From assembly GCA_031973395.1 (NCBI GenBank), contig DALYDD010000003.1:1-64000 (forward strand): a DNA stretch of 64,000 nucleotides, written 5' to 3'. The notes under the pieces are model-generated. The model saw only the letters and a list, made by a program, of their open reading frames with translations. It did no database searches and was not told where the DNA came from. Shown here one piece after another: positions 15,163 through 22,630 of the stretch. A program made the position numbers and the translations under genes. This DNA comes from DALYDD01 sp031973395. Lineage in GTDB: Bacteria > Patescibacteriota > Minisyncoccia > Phycocordibacterales > CAIZLB01. Positions within the stretch are counted from its first letter, which is position 1; each line of letters opens with the position of its first letter.

Positions 15163-16167
15163 TTATTGGCCATAAGTGAAAGATAGACTATGTCTTTTCG
15201 CAGCATTACCCATTCCCTCTTCCCAAACACCTAGTTGTCGTGCCAGAGCGAGGGATATTTCACGATTGCTCCCTACTGGCCCTCGGTCTCCCACAATAGC
15301 CTGGGCCGATTGACCTGTGGTGTTATTGACCACGGTAACTCGTGTGTTTAGCGGGATATCTGAGCCAATTGGTACCACTACATAGAAATCGGTATTGGCG
15401 TTAAGTCCTGCTAATGAAGTTTGTGATTGATAGTCCGGATCATTAAAAGGGGGCGGCTCTGTTCCGTCGGTATCAATAGAGGGGTTATTGGTTGCAAAAG
15501 CCCACCCTGTGCCCGTACGTGTTGGTGGGGCATCTGGGGTTCCGTCTGTTGCTGACCCAGATCCTAATGGACCAAGTGCCGGGGTACCTGGAGTGCCAAC
15601 CCCGCCCGCTGCACCCGCTGCACCTGTGATCGCTGTAACCGCAGCATTTTCTGCATTGATTTGTGTACGCCCTGCTATAGAGGGGTCTACCGCAATCACT
15701 ACAGGTTCAAATCTGTTGCTTACAAAGTTTGAATTTATAGTATTTAAAATAGTATAAGCGAGTAAGGCAAGGATCAATCCTGTAAGTGCGGCTGTAATTC
15801 TTTGTTTGCCATCACTCTTCCCTTGGATAGCATCGGTTGAAGAATATTGCACACCCCCAATAGTAATCATGATTACTGCAAGGGCTGCCGCAATCGCGAT
15901 TCCAAATTTATACAAACCTTCCAAATATCTGGCGGCACCCTCCTTGGCAACATCTGTTCGTCCATCCTCGATGTTAAATCCAGGAAAATCGATTGGTGCC
16001 AAAAAAGTAAAAGGGCATGAATCACCTGTGCATTTAGTGCTGAAAAAATCATTGGCAGTAGTGGCGGCGGAAGCGACCGAGAACGATCCAATTACAATAC
16101 ACATGAGGGCTAGCACCACACCGCATTTAAGGAAAAACTTAAGAAATCTTTTGGGCAGATTCTTCAT
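15163..16167 (-). CDS. VirB2/TrbC-like pilin segment fused to an RlpA-like domain
   Basis: Order of parts: signal peptide (about 8-35, ending VASAATTAN); a two-helix segment (about 75-140: YKFGIAIAAALAVIMITIGG and a second helix LTGLILALLAYTILN) typical of VirB2/TrbC-like pilins; a Gly/Ala/Thr-rich linker; and a C-terminal domain (about 255-334) with IPLNTRVTVVNNTTGQ and GDRGPVGSNREISLALARQL, the pattern of RlpA-like double-psi beta barrels that act on peptidoglycan. A likely role is a surface pilin or envelope component of the secretion system with a wall-binding or wall-cleaving domain. TATAAT lies 8 nt before the ATG. Confidence 0.7.
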   Translation of the reverse strand: MKNLPKRFLKFFLKCGVVLALMCIVIGSFSVASAATTANDFFSTKCTGDSCPFTFLAPIDFPGFNIEDGRTDVAKEGAARYLEGLYKFGIAIAAALAVIMITIGGVQYSSTDAIQGKSDGKQRITAALTGLILALLAYTILNTINSNFVSNRFEPVVIAVDPSIAGRTQINAENAAVTAITGAAGAAGGVGTPGTPALGPLGSGSATDGTPDAPPTRTGTGWAFATNNPSIDTDGTEPPPFNDPDYQSQTSLAGLNANTDFYVVVPIGSDIPLNTRVTVVNNTTGQSAQAIVGDRGPVGSNREISLALARQLGVWEEGMGNAAKRHSLSFTYGQ

Positions 16168-16196
16168 ATTTTTTTATTATAGCATTACTCCACAAA

Positions 16197-17336
16197 TTAT
16201 TGTCCAAAACCTTGTCCACTTTGAGCAGCTGATCTTTTATCAAAACTTATTTTGAGATCAGTTTCAACAGTCTGTAGTATTTTCATAGGGTTTTCTGATT
16301 GCACTGCGACGTAACTCTCGCCCCTATCCCCTTCTGTCCTCCGCAAGGTTACCGTGTTTTGGTTTGGTGGTATTGGTACTCCATAGTCATCCACAAGCCA
16401 TGTGTATATTGTTCCTGAATTTTTTCCAGGAATTGTTTGGAAGTACGGATATGCTGAAATGCTCATTTCGGGCTTATTTATGGTTATATTTCCACGAAGG
16501 GCTTTATTGAAAAGGATTCCATACAAGGCGCTATTCTCATAGAGTCGAATACCCGGGCTTTTTGGTTCAACAGTAATATTCGACGTCGCTGTTTCTTTTT
16601 GATCCCCCGCTCCTGGTGTTGGTGAATAGGTTTCTACCTGGACTTCTACAGGTTGAATAATAATTGGACCTTCGAACACGTATGTGTTTTTTCCAAATCC
16701 AGATTTGTCTCCTTGAACCGTGCCATTTACACGCCAGTTAAAAACCGTTTCACTTGGTCGAATGGTTCCGCGCGCATTTCTCGGCATTGCCACAAAAGTT
16801 AGGGTTGATTCCGGGGTATATAATTTTTTACCTTTATAAAAAGGGTGTGTATAAACATCAGATTGCCACAATAGATCGACTTCTCCTGGTGTAAAAGTAA
16901 ATGTTTGCGAAACCGCTGGTCGGTCTCGAGGATTAATAGTCACGTCTATTTTTGTAGTCTGCCCTGCTTTTCCCGCCTTAAAAGAAAAGCTTTTTTGTCC
17001 AATCGCTGATGCTACAGATTTGCCGTTAACTTTCCATGTGATTAGTGCACTATTAATATCATAGCTATATACCTCGAGATTGATCTGAACGATTTCATTA
17101 GGGCTTGGATTTTCGGGGATGACCGTCGCAGAGATTTGATCCTGAAATTCTGGATACTGTGCGGTGTATGGTCGGTCTCGGAGAGCTTCGAGTTGTGCGG
17201 CTGTCGGTACACTTGTACTTGATTGAGCGCGTGCCATCTGACTACCAATCAAAAAAGCGACAATGAAAAGCAGTACAGCGTTACAAAGTAAGAGGAGGGT
17301 TTTTAGTTTTTTGGTTCCAGGCTTTAGTTTAGACAT
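16197..17336 (-). CDS. Secreted or anchored beta-sandwich protein of the secretion cluster
   Basis: 379 residues with an N-terminal hydrophobic segment (about 12-37, ending QMARAQS, cleavable-like). The rest is beta-rich and repeats Ig/PKD-like phrases: NPSPNEIVQINLEVYSYDIN, LITWKVNGK, TVFNWRVNGT, YTWLVDDYG. No family was recognised with confidence. It lies between the pilin-RlpA fusion and a three-helix membrane protein, suggesting an extracellular part of the same apparatus. TATAAT lies 11 nt before the ATG. Confidence 0.7.
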   Translation of the reverse strand: MSKLKPGTKKLKTLLLLCNAVLLFIVAFLIGSQMARAQSSTSVPTAAQLEALRDRPYTAQYPEFQDQISATVIPENPSPNEIVQINLEVYSYDINSALITWKVNGKSVASAIGQKSFSFKAGKAGQTTKIDVTINPRDRPAVSQTFTFTPGEVDLLWQSDVYTHPFYKGKKLYTPESTLTFVAMPRNARGTIRPSETVFNWRVNGTVQGDKSGFGKNTYVFEGPIIIQPVEVQVETYSPTPGAGDQKETATSNITVEPKSPGIRLYENSALYGILFNKALRGNITINKPEMSISAYPYFQTIPGKNSGTIYTWLVDDYGVPIPPNQNTVTLRRTEGDRGESYVAVQSENPMKILQTVETDLKISFDKRSAAQSGQGFGQ

Positions 17337-17384
17337 ATACTCTCAGTATTATAGCAAAAGAAATACAAACATAAGTCTTCGTCG

Positions 17385-18149
17385 CTACAATTGACCAGCA
17401 GCACCACTTTTTTGAGCAATCATACCAGCTTTTTCACCTTCTTCGCCCCCGACAGTGTGTGCTGTTTTATTAGCAGCCTCTTCGAGTTTGGGCATTACTT
17501 TATTTACGATAACCAAGCCGGTCATAAATGGAAGCATATTAAAGAATGGAATAAACTCTACAAATGCCGTACCCCCAAATCTTGCTAATATCTTTCTATC
17601 AAACTTGATCCCACCCATAAAATGGATCAGCCAAATAGATCCAATGCCAATTGGCATAATAACAAAAGACGCAATAAGTTGCCCTGGGCCGACAATAAAA
17701 CTGATCACAAAACAAAGTAGGTCGCATGTAACAGCCAAGAGGAGTGCGACTGAAAACCACCCCCAGTCGAGGGTGTTTTTTGTAGGGTTTTTCTCGGCGT
17801 CTAATTTTTTTTCTTTGTCAGAAAAACCTTTTTGCTTGTCTGATTTGGCATTTGGCTTCGATGGTTGTCGAGACTGCTCTTCATTGAATCGCTGCTCATT
17901 TTCCTCTTGGGCACGAAATTGCGCCTGTCTCTGCCGAACTTGTTCCTGTCGGTTCAGCTCTTCTTCCTGCTCCATCTCCTCAGCTTCTATAACTTCGGCT
18001 TCAAATTGGGCCTCCTCAGCCAACTGTCTTTGTTGGGTCGCTTCCTCTATGGCATCAATAGTTGGACTGCTGCTCGGCTCCTCATCGATGTTTGTAAATG
18101 AAGAAAAAGGCCGAGATTTTGAAAAGTCGCCACGACGGTTATCTGCCAT
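17385..18149 (-). CDS. Coiled-coil membrane protein of the secretion cluster
   Basis: 254 residues. The N-terminal half is a charged Gln/Glu-rich coiled coil (about 30-120), followed by about three membrane helices (about 132-155, 160-182, 200-225) and an Ala/Gly-rich tail. The function is unknown. It lies directly upstream of the extracellular proteins and downstream of the VirB4-like ATPase, so a membrane scaffold role is an inference. TAGAAT lies 9 nt before the ATG. Confidence 0.7.
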   Translation of the reverse strand: MADNRRGDFSKSRPFSSFTNIDEEPSSSPTIDAIEEATQQRQLAEEAQFEAEVIEAEEMEQEEELNRQEQVRQRQAQFRAQEENEQRFNEEQSRQPSKPNAKSDKQKGFSDKEKKLDAEKNPTKNTLDWGWFSVALLLAVTCDLLCFVISFIVGPGQLIASFVIMPIGIGSIWLIHFMGGIKFDRKILARFGGTAFVEFIPFFNMLPFMTGLVIVNKVMPKLEEAANKTAHTVGGEEGEKAGMIAQKSGAAGQL

Positions 18150-18168
18150 ATTTCCCTTATTCTAAACC

Positions 18169-20073
18169 TTATTCAGCGAGAAGGCTACCAATGTTTCGAG
18201 CTTTGTTTGCATCAGCTTCTGAGGTTGGTTGGTTTGGTTGACCGATAAGTCCTCGTGATGCCAAATCTTCTTTTGCTTTTTTAATAGCCAAAATTTGTGA
18301 AGGATTTGAGGTGATGATTTGATCTTCGGTGTATGAGGCAATGATTTTGATAGCTACGTGCTTGAGTCCTGCAAAGAAGATCCCTTCGCCTACATCAGAT
18401 TCAAGTAAAAGATATTTCTCTTCGTCGGTGAGGTTGAAAGTTTTTTGGACAATATCAATCGAAGAAGGGCTCTGTTTGAGCAAAATTTGAATTGAGGAGT
18501 TGGTGATGATGGGCATGCCGTATGGAGAGCGCAAAAAGTCCTCAACGTCCTGTGTGATTGTCGAGAGTCCGAGATAATATTTTCGGCCTCGTTTTGCCAA
18601 ACTGTATAGGAAAGAGGCCGTATCTTCACTTTTCATCATCCACCATGCTTCATCGATTACAAGAAGTCTTTTCTTCAATTCTTTTCGAACAGCATTCCAA
18701 ATAAAGTGCATGACGATATACATGGCAACTGGCTTCAATTCATCCTCCATGTCTCGGAGTGAAAATACCACGAATTTCTTATTGATATCGATATTTGTTG
18801 GTCGGTTGATGAAGCCTGCCCAAGTACCTTTTGTATATTTAGTAAGCCTTTGTACGAGCGACTCCCCTCCTTCCATACCAGCAAGTACTAACTCAAAGTC
18901 AGACATAAGTGGAGGTTCAACAGCAGAAAAGTTTGTTTCTGGGGTGATGTCCTTGAGCGCGTATGTTTCGGTGATAGCACGGTCAATAATTGAATCTTCT
19001 TCTGGAGTTAAGCCACCGAGCATGATTCGGAAAAGTCCCACCAAGTTTACGATATTTGACCGTAGAACATCGGCAGAGCTTTCATCTTCACGGGCAAGCG
19101 GCAAATCAAATGGGTTGATATGGTGTTCTGATGTAAGTGAGATATTGAAATATCGTCCACCGGTTGCTTCCGCCATGTATTCATATTCTCGCTCTGGGTC
19201 CAAAACAATTACATCAGTATCAAACATGAGTGTTCGCAAAATCTCGAGCTTTGTAGAATAACTTTTTCCAGAACCTGCTTTTGCGAATGTTACGGAGTTA
19301 TAGTTTTCCAAACTAAATCGATCAAATAAAATCAGACTAGAGTTATGTCTGTTGATTCCATAGAGAATTCCTTTATCAGAAGTTAGGTCGAATGAGATAA
19401 AAGGAAAGACACTTGAAAGTGGCGAAGAATTTAATTTTGAGTGTACGCTGAGTGAATCGTCTGCAATTGGTAAGACACTTTTGAATCCTTGTTCTTGTTG
19501 AAAGAGTGCTGGTTTGAGGTATACCAAACTCGATTCGAGCATTGATTTTATTTCTGATTCAATCTTATCTAATTCTTGGTCTGAATCCCCATATATCGAG
19601 ATATAGAGCCCTACATCGAAGATTTTCTCCTGTGCTTGCTGGAGTTGATCGCGCAATGCTTCGAGGTCCTGATATGCGGTATCAAGCATCGGATCGCGAA
19701 CCAACCCTTTTTCTTCTCGGAGGTGAATCTGGCTTTGTACCTCGGCTACTTTTTTCTGAAATGTTCGCAAAACGGAAGCGGTATCAATTGGATGGATGAA
19801 AATAGAAACATCAAAAATCTTGTCGAGGTTGATGATGGGAGAAAACCAGCTCTCAGATAAAAAGCGCGGATAAGAAATGACGAAAAAAGTTCTCACGATT
19901 TTATCACCAAGATTCAATGATCGTGGAGTAATTTTGAGAGCAGATGGGGCTATAACATCCTGAAGTTCAAGCACGCCCGCCTGATAAATCTCCTGCGGGA
20001 GAATAGAGGTGATTTTCGGATTCAGAGATGAGCCCGGCTTTTTTTTGCTTGAAAAAATATCAAAAAGTCCCAT
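18169..20073 (-). CDS. virB4: VirB4/TraC-family type IV secretion ATPase
   Basis: The conserved motor of type IV secretion systems. After an N-terminal domain of about 230 residues comes Walker A KAGSGKSYS (about 263) and later RLLVIDEAWWMM (Walker B, about 470), followed by GLSTITQDVEDFL and a typical C-terminal region. Its 634 residues are shorter than the usual 800. Next to it lies a separate protein resembling another TraC N-terminal domain. No relaxase or VirD4 is nearby, so DNA conjugation is not supported; protein or DNA uptake or surface-pilus assembly is possible. Confidence 0.92.
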   Translation of the reverse strand: MGLFDIFSSKKKPGSSLNPKITSILPQEIYQAGVLELQDVIAPSALKITPRSLNLGDKIVRTFFVISYPRFLSESWFSPIINLDKIFDVSIFIHPIDTASVLRTFQKKVAEVQSQIHLREEKGLVRDPMLDTAYQDLEALRDQLQQAQEKIFDVGLYISIYGDSDQELDKIESEIKSMLESSLVYLKPALFQQEQGFKSVLPIADDSLSVHSKLNSSPLSSVFPFISFDLTSDKGILYGINRHNSSLILFDRFSLENYNSVTFAKAGSGKSYSTKLEILRTLMFDTDVIVLDPEREYEYMAEATGGRYFNISLTSEHHINPFDLPLAREDESSADVLRSNIVNLVGLFRIMLGGLTPEEDSIIDRAITETYALKDITPETNFSAVEPPLMSDFELVLAGMEGGESLVQRLTKYTKGTWAGFINRPTNIDINKKFVVFSLRDMEDELKPVAMYIVMHFIWNAVRKELKKRLLVIDEAWWMMKSEDTASFLYSLAKRGRKYYLGLSTITQDVEDFLRSPYGMPIITNSSIQILLKQSPSSIDIVQKTFNLTDEEKYLLLESDVGEGIFFAGLKHVAIKIIASYTEDQIITSNPSQILAIKKAKEDLASRGLIGQPNQPTSEADANKARNIGSLLAE

Positions 20074-20126
20074 AAAGTGATTATATCAATTATATCAGAG
20101 TCTATTCAGAATCTTTGGTGAGTGGA

Positions 20127-20783
20127 TTAACCAACATGAATTGGTTTATCAACATCTCCTGGATTAAATATTTTATAAAATAATTCGATTAGTTCTTCGG
20201 TTCCAAGTAATGCAACACGTACACCACATCGAACCAATCCTTGTTCGACCACCTCGATTCGCTGCTGCAACTGACTTTTCTTTTCTTCAAAATCACTTTC
20301 TTGTTCTAGTTTCTTTTCTTCTTTTGATTTTTTGCTAAACATACCCGACTTTATCTTCGAAGAACCGAGGATGGTTTGTGCATAAGGAACGACCACAAAA
20401 AAGCTTTTCGTCATAATGTTGGTTGAATCGGTGAAGCTTTGGATGAATTCTATGTACTCTCTGGTCTGCATTTTCATCAAATCCCCTACCTGATTATGGA
20501 GTCTTTCCTCTAGGAGGGCTATATAAGGCCGTATATCCAGACGGCGTGACTGAGAGTAGATCTGAAGTGAAAAGTTAAGCGAGTTGAGAAAGTTTTGGAA
20601 TTGAAAAATAATCGACTGTTGTTCATCGTGTGATTTGAGGGCGAAGTTGATCGAAGAGGCCAAAAGAACCGCACGCATACTGCCGTCTTTTAGTATCGCT
20701 ACGCCGTCTCGTATTTCTCTAATAGGAACAAAATCTTGTGCCGAAGCCGCACTTGCTTTTGCTGGTGCATTGGTGGTCGCCAT
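20127..20783 (-). CDS. TraC-like N-terminal domain protein
   Basis: The ATG at 20783 (MATTNAPAKAS) is preferred over 20813 because TATACT lies 9 nt upstream and overlaps the longer reading. The protein (218 residues) has FVPIREIRDGVAILKDGSMR and a beta-alpha pattern like the N-terminal part of VirB4/TraC ATPases, but no ATPase motifs; the middle is a charged coiled coil (about 160-190). It is probably a partner of the VirB4-like ATPase 53 bp downstream. Confidence 0.75.
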   Translation of the reverse strand: MATTNAPAKASAASAQDFVPIREIRDGVAILKDGSMRAVLLASSINFALKSHDEQQSIIFQFQNFLNSLNFSLQIYSQSRRLDIRPYIALLEERLHNQVGDLMKMQTREYIEFIQSFTDSTNIMTKSFFVVVPYAQTILGSSKIKSGMFSKKSKEEKKLEQESDFEEKKSQLQQRIEVVEQGLVRCGVRVALLGTEELIELFYKIFNPGDVDKPIHVG

Positions 20784-20869
20784 ATATACGATAGTATACA
20801 CCCTCATGGGCATAGGTTGCTACTACCAGATTTTGTGCGACAAACATTGCTGGCGCAAGAAAAAACACT

Positions 20870-21337
20870 TTAGACTCTCAGATTTTCACCCAAACCACCC
20901 CTACTCTCCAATTTTTTTGATTCTTTAGAATAAATGCTTTCGTTAATATCAAGACTCCATGCCAAGTCTTTGAGTTTGCTATCGGACACCTTTGGCACAG
21001 TTAATGTTCCAGAACTGGCAGCCAGCATTTTTTCTGCCATTGTTTTGTCGGGGTACTTATCTTTCTTTTGCCAAATATAGAGTCGCGTTGTGAGCATGTA
21101 CTTGAAAGCAGCTTCAATTGTTTCAATCAGAGGTCTACTATTTACCTTATAAAAAGCCAAAGCCCCGCCCACCGCGAGAGCTACGCCCATGATGGGTAAT
21201 CCGAGAAAGAATGGCAGTGTCTTGTAGACAATAAAACAAACACCGCCGGCTCCGATCAGATACACGAACTGACGAAAAGTAAAAGGTCCAAAGATTTTGT
21301 CTTCGACCTCAATAAATTGAGGAACTTGATATCTCAT
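20870..21337 (-). CDS. PrgI-family inner-membrane protein
   Basis: 155 residues starting MRYQVPQFIEVEDKIFGPFT, with FGPFTFRQFVYLIGAGG and two close membrane helices (about 25-65), the pattern of PrgI/VirB3-like proteins that sit beside VirB4 in Gram-positive and CPR secretion loci. The longer GTG start at 21352 would overlap the -10 TATACT, which is 6 nt before the chosen ATG. Confidence 0.8.
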   Translation of the reverse strand: MRYQVPQFIEVEDKIFGPFTFRQFVYLIGAGGVCFIVYKTLPFFLGLPIMGVALAVGGALAFYKVNSRPLIETIEAAFKYMLTTRLYIWQKKDKYPDKTMAEKMLAASSGTLTVPKVSDSKLKDLAWSLDINESIYSKESKKLESRGGLGENLRV

Positions 21338-21381
21338 GATTAAAGTATACACCTTTCGGGCCCTATATCGCCACTACACTT

Positions 21382-21726
21382 CTATACATATTCACCGCTG
21401 CCACCATTATTTTTATCCTGGGTTAATTTTATTTTTTCTCGGAGTGGCATGAGGATGTTTTCGTTCACGTCCAAAGCAATTTCACTTGCTTTTTCTCGGT
21501 TTACTCGCAAATTAGTTTCGATATATGAGGTGAGTTCCATAGATTTCAATTCCCCAAAGACGATATTCGCTAAAGCGGTCTCCAAGGCGACCAGTTGATC
21601 AATGTGGAGTCGAAATTTCTTATCAATCTGTTGCAATCTTTTGTCATAATCAAAATTTCTGATTGCTTCTTGGAAATCTGGGGGCAATATAGCAAAACGC
21701 TCAGTTTGTTGTTCGAGGCTGTTCAT
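21382..21726 (-). CDS. Small helical protein in the secretion cluster
   Basis: 114 residues, all-helical in appearance, no membrane segment or cysteine. Phrases include FAILPPDFQEAIRNFDYDKR and LVALETALANIVFGEL. Not recognised. A -10-like TAGAAT lies 10 nt before the ATG. Its place between PrgI and the next unknown gene suggests a cytoplasmic accessory or chaperone role, by position only. Confidence 0.7.
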   Translation of the reverse strand: MNSLEQQTERFAILPPDFQEAIRNFDYDKRLQQIDKKFRLHIDQLVALETALANIVFGELKSMELTSYIETNLRVNREKASEIALDVNENILMPLREKIKLTQDKNNGGSGEYV

Positions 21727-21777
21727 GCTGTATATTCTAACACATTTCTCGCCGTAATCCCGATTCCAGGGCTATGA

Positions 21778-22599
21778 TTAAAGCTCAACTGCTTCTCTGT
21801 AAGGATCGTGTTTGGGTCCTGTATCTGCAACCTTGAAGCTCTCTTTTACCCCTGTGGCTGTTACAGAATTTAGTTTTGCATCAAAATTACCCTGAATCTT
21901 TGAAGCTTCGGTTGTTGGTGTTGGAACAATTGATGGATCATTGCTAAAAATGACACTAGATTCTATTTTTGCTGGTAGAGGTTTGTTTTTTGGTTCTTTA
22001 AATGGATCAACAATACCAGAGAGATCTTCTTCTTTAGGTATGTCTTCTACCTGCTTCTGTCCCATTTTTTCTGCCAGGTCTTTCAAGACATCAATGGTAA
22101 TAGGTTTAGATTTTGGTAGGGCGAAATCTGCCGGCTTTACAGTTTCGGTCGGATTTTCAATTTCGTCCAATACATGAGCCCTCGAAGGAGAAAATTCTGA
22201 AGGTTGAGCCTGGGGATCATTAATGATAGACATAAGACTTACGTCATTGGGAGTCTTTTCTGTAGCCTTACGTGATTGATTGATGGGATAGCGCTCAATA
22301 ATATCCAGGATGCTATTCAGTGTCTTCTTGTCTACAAATTCCGCGGCGAGAGAAATAAGTGCCTCGTCTCCGTCAGTATTAAGGACGATGTTATCGAGCA
22401 ATTCTGCTTTGGGTGTTAATCCTAATGCGACGTACTCTGCCTCGAGCTGAATTTGCTCAGCGTCGAATTGAGAAATATGTTGATTAACAAGAGAATCGAC
22501 GAAGCCCATCTGATCTAAATTCAGAATAAAATCCACAATGCGCGGATCGGCAGCGTTCATGGCTTTCTCAAATTCGCTATGTTGGATGATATCGTGCAT
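21778..22599 (-). CDS. Unknown protein in the secretion cluster
   Basis: 273 residues. The N-terminal 110 residues are helical (FILNLDQMGFVDSLVNQHIS) and the rest is Pro/Lys/Thr-rich and probably disordered. There is no signal peptide or membrane helix. Not recognised. It is 31 bp downstream of the VirB6-like gene and co-directional, so likely cotranscribed. Confidence 0.7.
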   Translation of the reverse strand: MHDIIQHSEFEKAMNAADPRIVDFILNLDQMGFVDSLVNQHISQFDAEQIQLEAEYVALGLTPKAELLDNIVLNTDGDEALISLAAEFVDKKTLNSILDIIERYPINQSRKATEKTPNDVSLMSIINDPQAQPSEFSPSRAHVLDEIENPTETVKPADFALPKSKPITIDVLKDLAEKMGQKQVEDIPKEEDLSGIVDPFKEPKNKPLPAKIESSVIFSNDPSIVPTPTTEASKIQGNFDAKLNSVTATGVKESFKVADTGPKHDPYREAVEL

Positions 22600-22630
22600 G
22601 TGAATTACTTTAACAATTTTACCTCTTTAA

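Noticed and set aside
17455..18165. 236-residue plus-strand ORF opposite the coiled-coil membrane protein
   Set aside because: Long, but Cys/Ser-rich and antisense to a gene with coiled-coil and membrane features and a good promoter; a shadow.
20783..20813. Longer start (MPMRVYTIVY) of the TraC-like N-terminal protein
   Set aside because: The extra codons overlap the -10 box TATACT, and the downstream ATG fits the leaderless pattern.
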